Below, one piece after another: positions 52,307 through 60,967 of a DNA stretch of 64,000 nt. Source of the stretch: DASQFQ01 sp963805525 (lineage in GTDB: Bacteria; Actinomycetota; Thermoleophilia; Solirubrobacterales; Solirubrobacteraceae); NCBI GenBank assembly GCA_963805525.1, contig CAWDUT010000006.1, positions 1,711,307-1,775,306 of the forward strand. The letters are read 5' to 3'. Every line of letters begins with the position of its first letter. Positions within the stretch are counted from its first letter, which is position 1. Below the pieces are notes generated by a model that saw nothing but the letters and a program-made list of their open reading frames with translations, did not search any database and was not told the DNA's origin. Position numbers and translations under genes: made by a program.

Positions 52307-52804
52307 TCAGGTGCGATCGCTGAGCTGCGCGCGGAGCATCCACTGCTGGTGCTCGAGCGCGCGCACGACGTCGAGCAGCACGTCTTGCGAGACCGCGTCG
52401 CGTTCGGCGATTCGGTCCATTCGCTCGCGCGCGGTCTCACTGGTCTGCGCGATCCGGTCGGTGATCGCCCGTACCACAGCGCGAAACTCGGTCGCCTCTG
52501 CCGCCACCGGCAACAGCGGTGATCTGGCCGCGATGGCCCGAGCTTGCCCGTCCGGGACGTATCCGAGGGCGACGGCGCGCTCGGCGACGACGTCGGCGAG
52601 ATCGCGCCAGGACGCGACGAGCTCGTCGAGTTGTTCGTGCACCGACTGGAAGGCGTGTCCGACCACGGCCCAGTGCAGCTGCTTGCCGATGAGTGACAGG
52701 TCGACGAGCTCCTGCATCGTGGATTCGAGCTCGTGAGCGAGCGCCTCCCGTGCATGCGGCTCGGCCAGGACCGGCAGGTGACTTGAGGTTGCAGGTGACG
52801 CCAT
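52307..52804 (-). CDS. dps: Dps-family DNA-protecting ferritin-like protein
   Basis: 165 residues. ATG 52804 has AAGGAG at the right spacing; the ATG two codons upstream is too close. Ferroxidase region KQLHWAVVGHAFQSVHEQLDEL with His and Asp/Glu ligands near 45-66. The four-helix bundle fits Dps, which binds iron and protects DNA from peroxide. Leads the APC and AhpD-like genes, so peroxide stress control is plausible. Confidence 0.85.
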   Translation of the reverse strand: MASPATSSHLPVLAEPHAREALAHELESTMQELVDLSLIGKQLHWAVVGHAFQSVHEQLDELVASWRDLADVVAERAVALGYVPDGQARAIAARSPLLPVAAEATEFRAVVRAITDRIAQTSETARERMDRIAERDAVSQDVLLDVVRALEHQQWMLRAQLSDRT

Positions 52805-52829
52805 TGTCATTCTCCTTTGTCGGGTCAAG

Positions 52830-53096
52830 CTAGGCGCGCGGCATCTCCAACCGCCACGCCCCGGTGAGGTGCACTACATGGCGGTCTGGGAGCGCGGCCG
52901 CAACGAGTGCGATCTGGTCACAAAGCGGGCAACGGAGGACCGTTCCGGCGCCGAGGTACAGGCGGTGCGCGGCCACGGGGCGCTCGGTGCCACACGACTC
53001 GCAGGTGTGCGGCGCGCCGGTCATCTCCGCCCCGAACAGCTCCTGAAGGAGACCGCCCAGCGCATTGCCGTCCAGCCATCGCGCGTCTTCGCTCAT
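52830..53096 (-). CDS. DUF6510-type small zinc-binding protein
   Basis: 88 residues from ATG 53096 (GGAGGATGAG just before). Two CxxC pairs, CESCG and CPLCD, near 34-57 make a zinc-ribbon. The family often sits beside FNR-type reductases and Mo enzymes. It follows the ferredoxin-reductase gene by one base, so the three are one operon. Confidence 0.75.
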   Translation of the reverse strand: MSEDARWLDGNALGGLLQELFGAEMTGAPHTCESCGTERPVAAHRLYLGAGTVLRCPLCDQIALVAAALPDRHVVHLTGAWRLEMPRA

Positions 53097-53097
53097 C

Positions 53098-53835
53098 TCA
53101 TCCTCCGGTCGGTCCGAATCGCTCGAGGTGGATCGCGGCGGTGTCGTGGCCGAGGCCGACGAGCAGGTCGGCGGCTCGCTCGACAAAGGCCGTCGGCCCG
53201 CAGATGAAGATCCGTGGCCGTTGCGACGGTGCCGGGCCGACCTGGCTGAGCATGTCCGCATCGACCCTGCGCGCGAAGCCGGACCAGCCGGCGGGCGGCT
53301 CGCGCGTGAACGTCTGATGCACGGCGAGCCCGTCGGCGGCGGCGAGCCGTGCCAGCTCGTCGCGGTACAGGACGTCGTCGCTGGACCGCGCGGACAGCAG
53401 CAGCCGCGTGTCGACGGTGCTCGAGTGCGCCGCACGGTGGCGCGCCATCGCCATCAGCGGCACGAGCCCGGACCCCCCGGCGACGAGCAGCAGCGGACCG
53501 CCGTCCTGGCTGCGCCAGACGAAGTACCCGCCGATCGGGCCGCGCAGCTCCAGCTCGTCACCGGGACCGAGCTCGTCGGTCAGATACGGCGAGACCTCGC
53601 CGTCCTCGAGTCGTTCGACGGTCAGCGCGAGCGTCCCGTCCTCCGGCGCCGAGGCGATCGAGTACGAGCGCTGTGCCTGGTAGCCGTCCTCGGCGGTCAG
53701 GCGCACGTCGACGTGCTGGCCGGCGATGTGTCCAGGCCAGCCGGGCACGTCGAGGACCAGCGTCTTGGCGCGGGGCGTCTCGACGCGCACGTCGGTGACG
53801 GCGGCGAACCGCCACGCGATCCGAGCCGGCGCCAC
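53098..53835 (-). CDS. Ferredoxin-NADP reductase-type flavoprotein
   Basis: 245 residues from GTG 53835. FAD site RSYSIASAPEDG near 57-68; NAD(P) site VAGGSGLVPLMAMARHR near 125-142; end of fold FICGPTAFVERAADLL near 220. Reduces electron carriers with NAD(P)H. It follows the molybdenum enzyme by two bases and precedes a zinc-ribbon protein, so it is the likely electron donor or acceptor for that Mo enzyme. Confidence 0.85.
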   Translation of the reverse strand: MAPARIAWRFAAVTDVRVETPRAKTLVLDVPGWPGHIAGQHVDVRLTAEDGYQAQRSYSIASAPEDGTLALTVERLEDGEVSPYLTDELGPGDELELRGPIGGYFVWRSQDGGPLLLVAGGSGLVPLMAMARHRAAHSSTVDTRLLLSARSSDDVLYRDELARLAAADGLAVHQTFTREPPAGWSGFARRVDADMLSQVGPAPSQRPRIFICGPTAFVERAADLLVGLGHDTAAIHLERFGPTGG

Positions 53836-53837
53836 GA

Positions 53838-54440
53838 TCAGTCCCCCCAATAGCGCTGCTCTTTCCACGGGTCGCCGTAGTTGTGGTAGCCGTAGGTCTC
53901 CCAGAAGCCGGGCTCGTCCTGCTCCCGCAACTCGAGGCCGCGGACCCACTTGGCGCTCTTCCAGAAGTACAGATGCGGTACCAGCAGCCGCGCCGGGCCG
54001 CCGTGCTCGGGCTCGAGCGGCTCGCCCCCGAACTCATAAGCGATCCACGCCCGGCCGCCGGTCAGATCCTCGAGCGGCAGGTTGGTCGTATAGCCGCCGT
54101 CACACCACGCGGTGACATAGGCGGCGTCGGTGTCGACGCCTTCGAGCAGCGTGTCGAGCGACACCCCGGTCCAGGTGCTGTCGAGTTTGGACCACTTGGT
54201 GACGCAGTGGATGTCGACGGTGACCGTTTCGCGCGGTAGCGCGACGAACTCCTCCCACGGCCACGACACCGGCTCCGCCACGGCGCCATGGATCGTGAAG
54301 CTCCACTCATCCAACGGCGTGCGCGGCGTCGGTCCGGCAGACAGCACCGGAAAGTCGCGCGTGACGTACTGACCCGGCGGCACGCGCGCGGGATCGACAT
54401 CCACCCGGCGGCCGCTGAAACCTCGTGAAAACGCTGGCAT
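53838..54440 (-). CDS. Sulfite-oxidase-like molybdopterin protein
   Basis: 200 residues from ATG 54440. Sulfite-oxidase superfamily Mo-cofactor domain: IHCVTKWSKLD with Cys79 as the Mo ligand, DEWSFTIHGAV, and ARLLVPHLYFWKSAKWVRGLEL. No heme or Ig-like dimerisation domain and no Tat signal, so it is a short cytosolic type paired with an FNR-like reductase (similar in concept to MsrP/YedY systems). The N-terminal part is duplicated in the fossil at 42609. Confidence 0.85.
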   Translation of the reverse strand: MPAFSRGFSGRRVDVDPARVPPGQYVTRDFPVLSAGPTPRTPLDEWSFTIHGAVAEPVSWPWEEFVALPRETVTVDIHCVTKWSKLDSTWTGVSLDTLLEGVDTDAAYVTAWCDGGYTTNLPLEDLTGGRAWIAYEFGGEPLEPEHGGPARLLVPHLYFWKSAKWVRGLELREQDEPGFWETYGYHNYGDPWKEQRYWGD

Positions 54441-54593
54441 GAGCCGAGGATGACCGCGCACCGGTCAACCGCCAAGCAGAGCTCGCGATCAACCGATACG
54501 CGATCACGCTGGACCCATGCCACCGGACGACCGACGCCGGGCGCGCAGCTGCGGATCGACAGGGCCGAGCTCGCGGTGCCTGGGCATTGCCCA

Positions 54594-54794
54594 TCACGCG
54601 GCGTCCTCGTAGCGGTGCAGTTCGGCGGCCAGCCGGCGCGCGACGTCGCGATCGATGCCGTGCTTGTCGGCGAGCGCGTGGACACGGTCCAGACACTCGG
54701 GCGGCAGCCGCTGTGGCCGTATGTGCACATAGCGGCCAGCGTCGAGCTCGCGCAACACGGCCTCACGGACCAGGCGGGACTGCGGTGTGTTCAT
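54594..54794 (-). CDS. Small hypothetical protein (66 residues)
   Basis: ATG 54794; no clear ribosome site. Helical and basic with a plausible HTH-like composition: SRLVREAVLRELDAGRYVH, then RVHALADKHGIDRDVARRL. The region of 54450-54593 has nothing else. A DNA-contact role is only a guess from charge. Confidence 0.4.
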   Translation of the reverse strand: MNTPQSRLVREAVLRELDAGRYVHIRPQRLPPECLDRVHALADKHGIDRDVARRLAAELHRYEDAA

Positions 54795-54852
54795 GCGAGA
54801 GCGTGGGACACGACGCCGGTCGGCGCGCATCGGCGACGCGTCCGGTTGACCA

Positions 54853-55260
54853 TCACGCGCCGCCGAGGGCCGCGAGCAGGTCATCGCAGGCGCGCTCGCA
54901 ACGGCGGCACTCCTCGGCGGACAGACGGCAGTGCTCATGGTGATGCGCGTGACGCTCGCACTCGGCGGCGCAGGCGCGACACGCGGTCAGGCATGCCTCG
55001 AGCGCCGTGAGCTGCGTGTCCGCATCAGGGTCGGTCTGGCGGCTGAGGATGCGCCCGGCGTCAACGCACGCGTCGGCGCAATCGAGGCAGAGCCGGATGC
55101 AGCGAGCCAGCGCTTCAATATCGGGCTCGGCGAGGCATGCATCGGCGCAGATCGTGCACGTCGCGGCGCACGCGGCGCACTCGTCGATACACGCGGCGAG
55201 CGTGGCAACGTCAGCGATGAGTGAACGCCGATGCGTTCCGAGGATCTCTTCGACGCTCAT
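54853..55260 (-). CDS. Cysteine-rich four-helix copper-binding protein
   Basis: 135 residues from ATG 55260 preceded by AAAAGGAGAG. 18 cysteines in CxxxC and CxxC runs along four helices (LAACIDECAACAATCTICAD, LCLDCADACVDAG, CLTACRACAAECERHAHHHE), plus a His-rich stretch. This is the Csp/DUF326 family that stores many Cu(I) ions. No signal peptide, so the cytosolic (Csp3-like) form. Protects against copper toxicity; no copper regulator is adjacent. Confidence 0.85.
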   Translation of the reverse strand: MSVEEILGTHRRSLIADVATLAACIDECAACAATCTICADACLAEPDIEALARCIRLCLDCADACVDAGRILSRQTDPDADTQLTALEACLTACRACAAECERHAHHHEHCRLSAEECRRCERACDDLLAALGGA

Positions 55261-55386
55261 GTTCTCTCCTTTTCGGCATGCACGTATACAAGTGACCACG
55301 CTCACGGGTAAACAGCAGACGCCGTTGCTCTGAGGCGATTCGCTCTCGCGATCGACAACAGCGAAAGGCCGGGGGAGTCTGAGGAC

Positions 55387-55635
55387 ATGCCGAGATGGCC
55401 CGAGAACCCCGACGACTCCATCGACCCCGCGATCGCCCCGCTGATCGAAGCCGGCGAGGGCGAAGCGGAGGGCTTCGACGTGGCCGAGGCTGATCTGATC
55501 AGGCACGCCGAGCACGGTGACCAGCAAGGCACCGACGCCATCTGGCGGGATGCCGCGGGCTTCCGCGCGGAAGAGATCCCGGGCCTCGACGACGACCGCT
55601 ACGGCGACGCTGACGACGAGGACCCGGAAACCTGA
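55387..55635 (+). CDS. Small acidic protein, unknown
   Basis: 82 residues, strongly acidic (about one in three residues Asp or Glu), with GAGG five bases before ATG. Segments EGFDVAEADLIRHAEHGDQQ and IPGLDDDRYGDADDEDPET recur in a fragment next to nadE at 6588-6752. Conserved enough to have been duplicated, but no function is known. Confidence 0.6.
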   Translation: MPRWPENPDDSIDPAIAPLIEAGEGEAEGFDVAEADLIRHAEHGDQQGTDAIWRDAAGFRAEEIPGLDDDRYGDADDEDPET

Positions 55636-55666
55636 CCGAACGACGCCGGTGCGCAGCGTCGCCGCG

Positions 55667-57556
55667 CTACGCCGCCGCCAGCTTGGCGCGGGCGCCCGCC
55701 GCTCGGACTGCGCGCGACAGGGTGTCGATGTCGTAGGCGCCGTGGTGGCGGCGGCCGTTGATGAAGAAGCTGGGCGTGCCGGACACACCGCTGAGGTCCG
55801 CGCCCTCTACGTCCCGGGCGATCCGCTTCGCCCCGATGTGTCCTTGCAGGTGCTCGGTGAACCGCACCACGTCGAGCCCGAGACGGTCGGCATACGACAC
55901 GAGATCGGCCATTTGCAGCTTGTCCTGGTGCTCGAGCAGCTGGTCGTGCATCTTCCAGAACGCCCCCTGATCGGCCGCGGCCTCCGAGGCCAGTGCCGCC
56001 AGCTCGGCGTGAGGATGCACGTCTTCGAGCGGCAGGTGCCGCCATACGTAGCGGACGTCCGCGAAGTCGCGGAGCAGCTCGCGGACAGCGGGCTCCGCCC
56101 GTCCGCAGTACGGGCACTCGAAGTCGCCGTACTCGACCACGGTCACCAGTGCGTCGAGCGGACCGCGGATGTGGTCCGATTCGGGATCGACTGAGAACTC
56201 GAGGTCGAGGAGCGGCTCTGCGCCACCGAGCAGGGCGGCAATGCGGCGGCGCTGCGACAGCAGTCCGATGGTGCGGAACACCAGCCACGTGACCGCTGCC
56301 GCGCCGACGGGTGCGGCGAGGATGCCGGCCTTGGCCTCCTCGAGCTGTGTGCCGTCGAAGGCCAGCGTGGCGACGAGCAGCGAGACGGTGAAGCCGACGC
56401 CGGCGCTCGCGCCTGCGCCTGCGACGGCGCCCCAGCCGGCCGTCGGTCGCAGTCGCCCGCGTGACAGCCAGGTGACGAGCAGCGCCGTGCCGACGATGCC
56501 GAGGGGCTTGCCGGCAACGTAGCCGACGAGAACACCGAGCGTGATCGGCGAGTCCGCCGCCCGCTCGAGGAAGTCGCCGTCGATCGCGATGCCCGCATTG
56601 GCCAGCGCGAACAGCGGGACGATCACGTAGCTCGTCCATGGGTGATAGATGAGCTGCAGGCGCTCGTTGGGCGAGATCGCGGTCCTGATGCTCTCGCGGG
56701 CCATGTGCTGGAGCTCGGGCGTGGGCTGCTCGCGAAACTCGCGAAAGCGCTTTCCTGCGTGCTCGAGGTCCGAGCGGGCGGCGGGCGCGGCCCACACCAG
56801 CAGCCCAAACGCGAGGCCCACCACCAGCGGCTCGATGCCCGATTCGAGCGCGACGACCCACATCGCGCTGCCGATCACGAAGTACGGTTGCCCGCGCCGC
56901 AGCTTGAGCCCGAGCAGCATCACCAGCGCCACCGCGAACAGGCCGGCCGCCCAGATCAGCCGCATGACGTCGATCGAGTCGCTGTAGACGAGCGCGATCA
57001 CGACGAGCGCGAGCAAGTCGTCCGCGATGACGACCGTGAGCATGAACGCCCGCAGGCGGTCCGGAGCCCGACGCCCGAACAGCGTGAGCAATCCCAGCGC
57101 GAACGCCGTGTCGGTCGACATCGCGATGCCCCAGCCCTCCGCGCCCGAGCTCCCGAGGTTGAACGCGAGGAAGATCACCACCGTGCCGAGCATGCCGCCG
57201 ACCGACGCCAGCAACGGGAGCACGAATCGCTCGCGCTCGCGAAGGTCGCCGAGGTCGAACTCGCGTCGCGCCTCCAGACCCAGCACGAAGAAGAAGAACG
57301 TCATCAGCCCGCTGTTCACCCACTCGCGCAGGGTCAGCTCGATCCCGTTGCCGCCGAGGTCGATCGCGAGCACGGAGTCCCACAGCTGCTCGTAGGAAGA
57401 GGCGTCCACGTTCGCCCACACGAGCGCCGCCGCCGTCGCTGCGAGCAGCACTGCCGCGCCGCCGCTCTCGGTGCGCAGGAACTCGCGCAGCGGGCTCTTG
57501 AGCCGGCGCATCCGCGCGGTTGTCCCCGACCACAAGTCCGCGCGGGTGGTCACCAT
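55667..57556 (-). CDS. nhaA: NhaA Na+/H+ antiporter fused to a DsbA-like thioredoxin domain
   Basis: 629 residues. NhaA part (about 20-420): VVIADDLLALVVIAL with the paired Asp ligands, DLGGNGIELTLREWVNSGL at the start, and twelve helices. C-terminal part (about 450-629): YGDFECPYCGRAEPAVREL with the CPYC redox site, then SGVSGTPSFFINGRRHHGAY with the cis-Pro. Exchanges Na+ for H+ across the membrane. This fusion is known in several actinobacteria. Shares a strand and an 18-base gap with ugpC. Confidence 0.9.
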   Translation of the reverse strand: MVTTRADLWSGTTARMRRLKSPLREFLRTESGGAAVLLAATAAALVWANVDASSYEQLWDSVLAIDLGGNGIELTLREWVNSGLMTFFFFVLGLEARREFDLGDLRERERFVLPLLASVGGMLGTVVIFLAFNLGSSGAEGWGIAMSTDTAFALGLLTLFGRRAPDRLRAFMLTVVIADDLLALVVIALVYSDSIDVMRLIWAAGLFAVALVMLLGLKLRRGQPYFVIGSAMWVVALESGIEPLVVGLAFGLLVWAAPAARSDLEHAGKRFREFREQPTPELQHMARESIRTAISPNERLQLIYHPWTSYVIVPLFALANAGIAIDGDFLERAADSPITLGVLVGYVAGKPLGIVGTALLVTWLSRGRLRPTAGWGAVAGAGASAGVGFTVSLLVATLAFDGTQLEEAKAGILAAPVGAAAVTWLVFRTIGLLSQRRRIAALLGGAEPLLDLEFSVDPESDHIRGPLDALVTVVEYGDFECPYCGRAEPAVRELLRDFADVRYVWRHLPLEDVHPHAELAALASEAAADQGAFWKMHDQLLEHQDKLQMADLVSYADRLGLDVVRFTEHLQGHIGAKRIARDVEGADLSGVSGTPSFFINGRRHHGAYDIDTLSRAVRAAGARAKLAAA

Positions 57557-57574
57557 CCGTCCGCGATCAACGCG

Positions 57575-58810
57575 CTAGGCGACCAGCCGGCGGCGGGAGA
57601 GCGTCGAGGACTCAGGGACCTCTCGCCTGGAGCTCTCGCGCGTCAGCAGGCTTCGGCCGGTCTCTTGATCGAAGAGGTGGAGCTGAGACGTGTCGACCCA
57701 GAGCTGGGCCTCCTGCCTCTGCTTGATGGCGCTGGCCGCAGCGAGGCGAGCGACGACCTCAACTCCCTCAGCTGAAGAAGCAACGCTCGTTTCGTCTGCG
57801 AGCTCTTCCAGCTCACTTGACGAGATGCGCGGCGAGTCGACATTGAAGTGAACGTAGGAATCCGATCCGAGCGCCTCGAGGACCTCAATCCTGGCGTTGA
57901 AGATGTGACCCGCCGCTGGAAGTGTCACCAGCATCGCGTCCTCGAAGTGCTCGGGACGGATGCCGACGATCACACCGCGGCGGCCACCGCCGTCGCCCGC
58001 CTCAAGGCGCCGGAAGATTTTCTCTGCCAGACGCAGGTCCCCGATCGGTGTCTGCAGCTGATCTCCCTCGAGATGGCCCGGTAGGAAGTTCATCGAGGGG
58101 GAGCCGATGAAGCCCGCGACGAACAGGTTGACCGGGTGCTCATACAGATCGGCGGGTGTTCCCACCTGCTGGATCCGCCCGGCCCGCATGACGGCGATCC
58201 GGTCGCCGAGCGTCAGCGCCTCGACCTGGTCGTGCGTGACGTAGATCGTCGTCGTCCCAAGCCGCTCATGAAGGCGCGAGAGTGCGGTTCGCGTCTGCAC
58301 CCTCAGCTTGGCATCGAGGTTGGACAGGGGCTCGTCCATCAAGAACGCCTTGGGGTCGCGGACGATCGCGCGACCCATCGCAACCCGCTGGCGCTGCCCG
58401 CCGGAGAGGTTGGCCGGCTTGCGGTCGAGTTGACGCTCGATCTCCAGCGCCCTCGCCGCCTCTTCCACCTTTCGGGCGATCTCCTTGCGAGGCGCGCCCG
58501 CCAGCGTCAGGGCAAAGCCCATGTTCTGCCGCACGGTCATGTGCGGATACAGCGCGTAGTTCTGGAACACCATCGCGATGTCCCGATCCCGCGGTTCGAG
58601 ATCGTTGACGATGTCGTCGCCGATCCGGATGACGCCCTCGCTGACGTGCTCGAGCCCGGCGAGCATTCGCAACGCCGTGGACTTGCCGGAGCCGGAAGGG
58701 CCGACCAGGATCATGAACTCTCCATCCGCAATCGCGAGGTTCATGTCCGTGACCGCCTCCACGCCGTCGGCGTAGCGCTTGGTCACGTGTTCGAAAACTA
58801 TGCTGGCCAC
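57575..58810 (-). CDS. ABC transporter ATP-binding subunit (UgpC/MsmX type)
   Basis: 411 residues. Walker A GPSGSGKST at 38-46, Q-loop VFQNYALYPHMT, signature LSGGQRQRVAMGRAI, Walker B AFLMDEPLSNLD, H-loop HD, then a regulatory TOBE domain (IRPEHFED near 270). This is a CUT1-type carbohydrate importer ATPase that often serves several transporters. No permease or binding protein is near, so it likely acts as a shared ATPase. Confidence 0.9.
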   Translation of the reverse strand: MASIVFEHVTKRYADGVEAVTDMNLAIADGEFMILVGPSGSGKSTALRMLAGLEHVSEGVIRIGDDIVNDLEPRDRDIAMVFQNYALYPHMTVRQNMGFALTLAGAPRKEIARKVEEAARALEIERQLDRKPANLSGGQRQRVAMGRAIVRDPKAFLMDEPLSNLDAKLRVQTRTALSRLHERLGTTTIYVTHDQVEALTLGDRIAVMRAGRIQQVGTPADLYEHPVNLFVAGFIGSPSMNFLPGHLEGDQLQTPIGDLRLAEKIFRRLEAGDGGGRRGVIVGIRPEHFEDAMLVTLPAAGHIFNARIEVLEALGSDSYVHFNVDSPRISSSELEELADETSVASSAEGVEVVARLAAASAIKQRQEAQLWVDTSQLHLFDQETGRSLLTRESSRREVPESSTLSRRRLVA

Positions 58811-59163
58811 TTTGGCCCCTTTCTGCGCGCAACGCGCAGTGCGCGTCGGCTGCGCCGGAGAGCCGCAAGGCGCCGCTTGCGGCGGAGCTGATTTCTCATG
58901 CGTGTGCGGCTGAGGCGCGGCATCCTGAACTCCAGTGTGCGGCTGTGGGTCCCCGGTTCAACAGCTCGCTGTGATCGACGAATCGGCGCGGACGATCAGG
59001 CGCGACTGGTCGCGCATCCCCGTGGCGATACGTCAGCCGATTGAGCGACTCTTCCGAACCCGGCCTCCGGAAAGTCGAAGGCGGCGGCCGCGCTGTTGCG
59101 CGTCCGCCGCCTCCGAGTGTCAGTCGATGATCCAGGTGAGCGTGAGCAGCCCGGCGAGTTGCG
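58811..59163. other. 353-base gap with one hairpin (59079-59112)
   Basis: No recognisable gene. AGGCGGCGG at 59079-59087 pairs perfectly with CCGCCGCCT at 59104-59112 (9 bp, 16-base loop with its own CGCG inner pairing). It lies after the cupin stop and may be the end of that transcript; no T run is present. Confidence 0.45.
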
Positions 59164-59595
59164 TCAAGCCGCCTGCGCTGCCGCGTGGATGATGAGGCCG
59201 AACTTCGCCGGGTCGGCGTCGGAGTCGTCGCGCGGGACGAGGAGGTACTCCGCGCCCGCGGGCTCAAGCGTGATCAGGAGCCGTGCTGCCGCGCCACGCA
59301 CGATCAGGCCATGCGGCACGTTCTTCGGGAGCGCCGCGTAGGAGCCGGCCTCGACCTCGATCGTCTCGTCACCGACGTAGGCGGTGATCGCGCCCTCCAC
59401 GACGTACAACGTTTCGTCCTCGCGGGTGTGGGTGTGCATCGGCGGTTCGTCGCCCGCGCGCACCCGCCATTCGACGACTGCCCAGTCGCCGCCTGACTGC
59501 TCACCGGCGAGCTTGAGCTCTGCGCTCGAGCCACCGCCGTAGGTCACAGTACGTCCAGCGCCGGGGCCGGAGAGGACAGGCTCAGTCAGGGCCAT
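59164..59595 (-). CDS. Single-domain cupin protein
   Basis: 143 residues. ATG 59595 with AGGAG eight bases before, inside a longer frame whose upstream part is the nadE fossil. Cupin motif 1: PMHTHTREDETLYVVEGAIT (two metal His, Glu, His set) near 56-75; motif 2: PKNVPHGLIVRG near 96-107. Binds a metal and a small ligand; could be an enzyme or sensor. The C-terminal extension resembles that of quercetinase-like cupins. Confidence 0.8.
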   Translation of the reverse strand: MALTEPVLSGPGAGRTVTYGGGSSAELKLAGEQSGGDWAVVEWRVRAGDEPPMHTHTREDETLYVVEGAITAYVGDETIEVEAGSYAALPKNVPHGLIVRGAAARLLITLEPAGAEYLLVPRDDSDADPAKFGLIIHAAAQAA

Positions 59596-59649
59596 AGCTT
59601 TGCTCCTTGATTGGGAACGGACTTCCATTGAAGGACCCCGTGCCCGAGC

Positions 59650-60494
59650 ATCAATCGCCGCTCCCGATCGCGTCATCGCTTTCGTGAATCGATGGCGGGG
59701 CGCCGCCGGCAGGGCGCGATTGGCGCGGCGCGGCGGTAGGCGGAGACGATGATCTCGTACACCTCCGGCGGCACTTCGTCGCCCTCGGGGAAGTCGTCGA
59801 GCCGCTCCTGATGACGCCGAAACGATGTTCGTCGGCAGACCGGGATGCTCGCTCTCCAGGTCGGCCGTGGGCACCTTGTCGACGATCGCGTCCTCGGCGC
59901 CGAGCGCCTGCGCTACCGCCCGGACGCGCCGCTTGGTCAGCCCCGCGAGCGGCGCCAGGTCGCACGCGCCGTCCCCGTACTTCGTGAAAAAGCCCATGAC
60001 GGCCTCCGCGGCGTGGTCGGTACCCACCACGAGCAGCCCGTGCGCCCCCGCGACCGCGTACTGCGCCGCCATCCGCATCCGGGCCTTCATGTTACCCCGC
60101 ACCAGGTCCGGCCGGCGACCCTTTCAGCGGGCACGCACGCCGCTCCACGGCGACGGTCGCGCGTCGCTCGCCGGTCCGAGTCCATGGGGAGCGTCGTATC
60201 CGGGCGGACGAACGCGAGCGCGCGCTGGGCATCCTCCTCGTCGGCCTGAGCGTGATAAGGCAGGCGCATGGCCACGAACGTGGCGGTGCCGCCATCCGCG
60301 CGCACGCGCTCGGCGGCGAGCTGGCACAGCCGCCCCGTGGTGGCCGAGTCGACACCACCACTGACCCCCAGCACCCAACCGCGCAGCCCGCTGCCGGCCA
60401 GCTGCTCCACCAGGAACGTGACACGACGCTCGACCTCAACGGCGGCGTCGAACTCCACCGGCACCATGAGCTCCGCACAGATGGCGACCAGCAC
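59650..60494 (-). pseudogene. nadE: Decayed second copy of NAD+ synthetase
   Basis: Close copy of the nadE at 5698-6591: SGGVDSATTGRLCQLAAERV, LPYHAQADEEDAQRALAFV, then a scrambled stretch (about 60105-60195), then ARMRMAAQYAVAGAHGLLVV and GACDLAPLAGLTKRRVRAV, and a final frame break after TADLESEHPGLP. Several indels and lost codons destroy it. Nucleotide identity to copy one remains high, so the duplication is fairly recent. Confidence 0.9.
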
Positions 60495-60582
60495 CGCCGT
60501 GCGGACAGCCCTCCTCCCAGGGCGATGAGGACCGGGAACGCGTCACGAGAGCAACGGCCGAAGGTGTGATCGGCGTCGCGTC

Positions 60583-60834
60583 TCAGCGCGCTCGCGCGCT
60601 CGCCTCCAACCGGCTCACGAGCCGCCCGTAGACGCGTGCGGCGTGTTCCTCGCGCTCGAGCGCGGCGTGGTAGGCCCAGAACTCCCAACCGGCGTCGCGT
60701 GCCGGCGCGCCGTTCCACCGCTTGTAGGCGTGCCACACCTCGGCGGCCTCGTCCCGCCACTCGAGATAGGCGTCGAAGGCGTCGTCGATGAGCGGGCGCT
60801 CCGTCCAGCGATTGCGAGTTCGGGGGAGCTTCAT
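60583..60834 (-). CDS. Small helical protein, same family as 28834 gene
   Basis: 83 residues; ATG 60834 chosen, with a longer open frame upstream. AFDAYLEWRDEAAEVWHAYKRW and WAYHAALEREEHAARVYGRL match the layout of the 94-residue protein at 28834-29118. Two amphipathic helices with an xYHAALEREExAA core. Function unknown; the family has at least three copies in this window (one fossil). Confidence 0.65.
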   Translation of the reverse strand: MKLPRTRNRWTERPLIDDAFDAYLEWRDEAAEVWHAYKRWNGAPARDAGWEFWAYHAALEREEHAARVYGRLVSRLEASARAR

Positions 60835-60967
60835 CGCCTGCAAACTGAAGCATCGGCAGAAGTCCTCTTCGACACCGACGGCCGATCGCTCGATCGGCCG
60901 GGTTGTTGTCATCACGCGGCGGGGGTCGACGATCGAAGCCCAAGAGACCCGCGATCGGAGGTCACCG

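Noticed and set aside
55667..57556. NhaA joined to a CPYC thioredoxin domain read as a frameshift fusion
   Set aside because: The fusion is continuous in one frame with matched ends and is a known domain combination in actinobacteria, so it is not an error.
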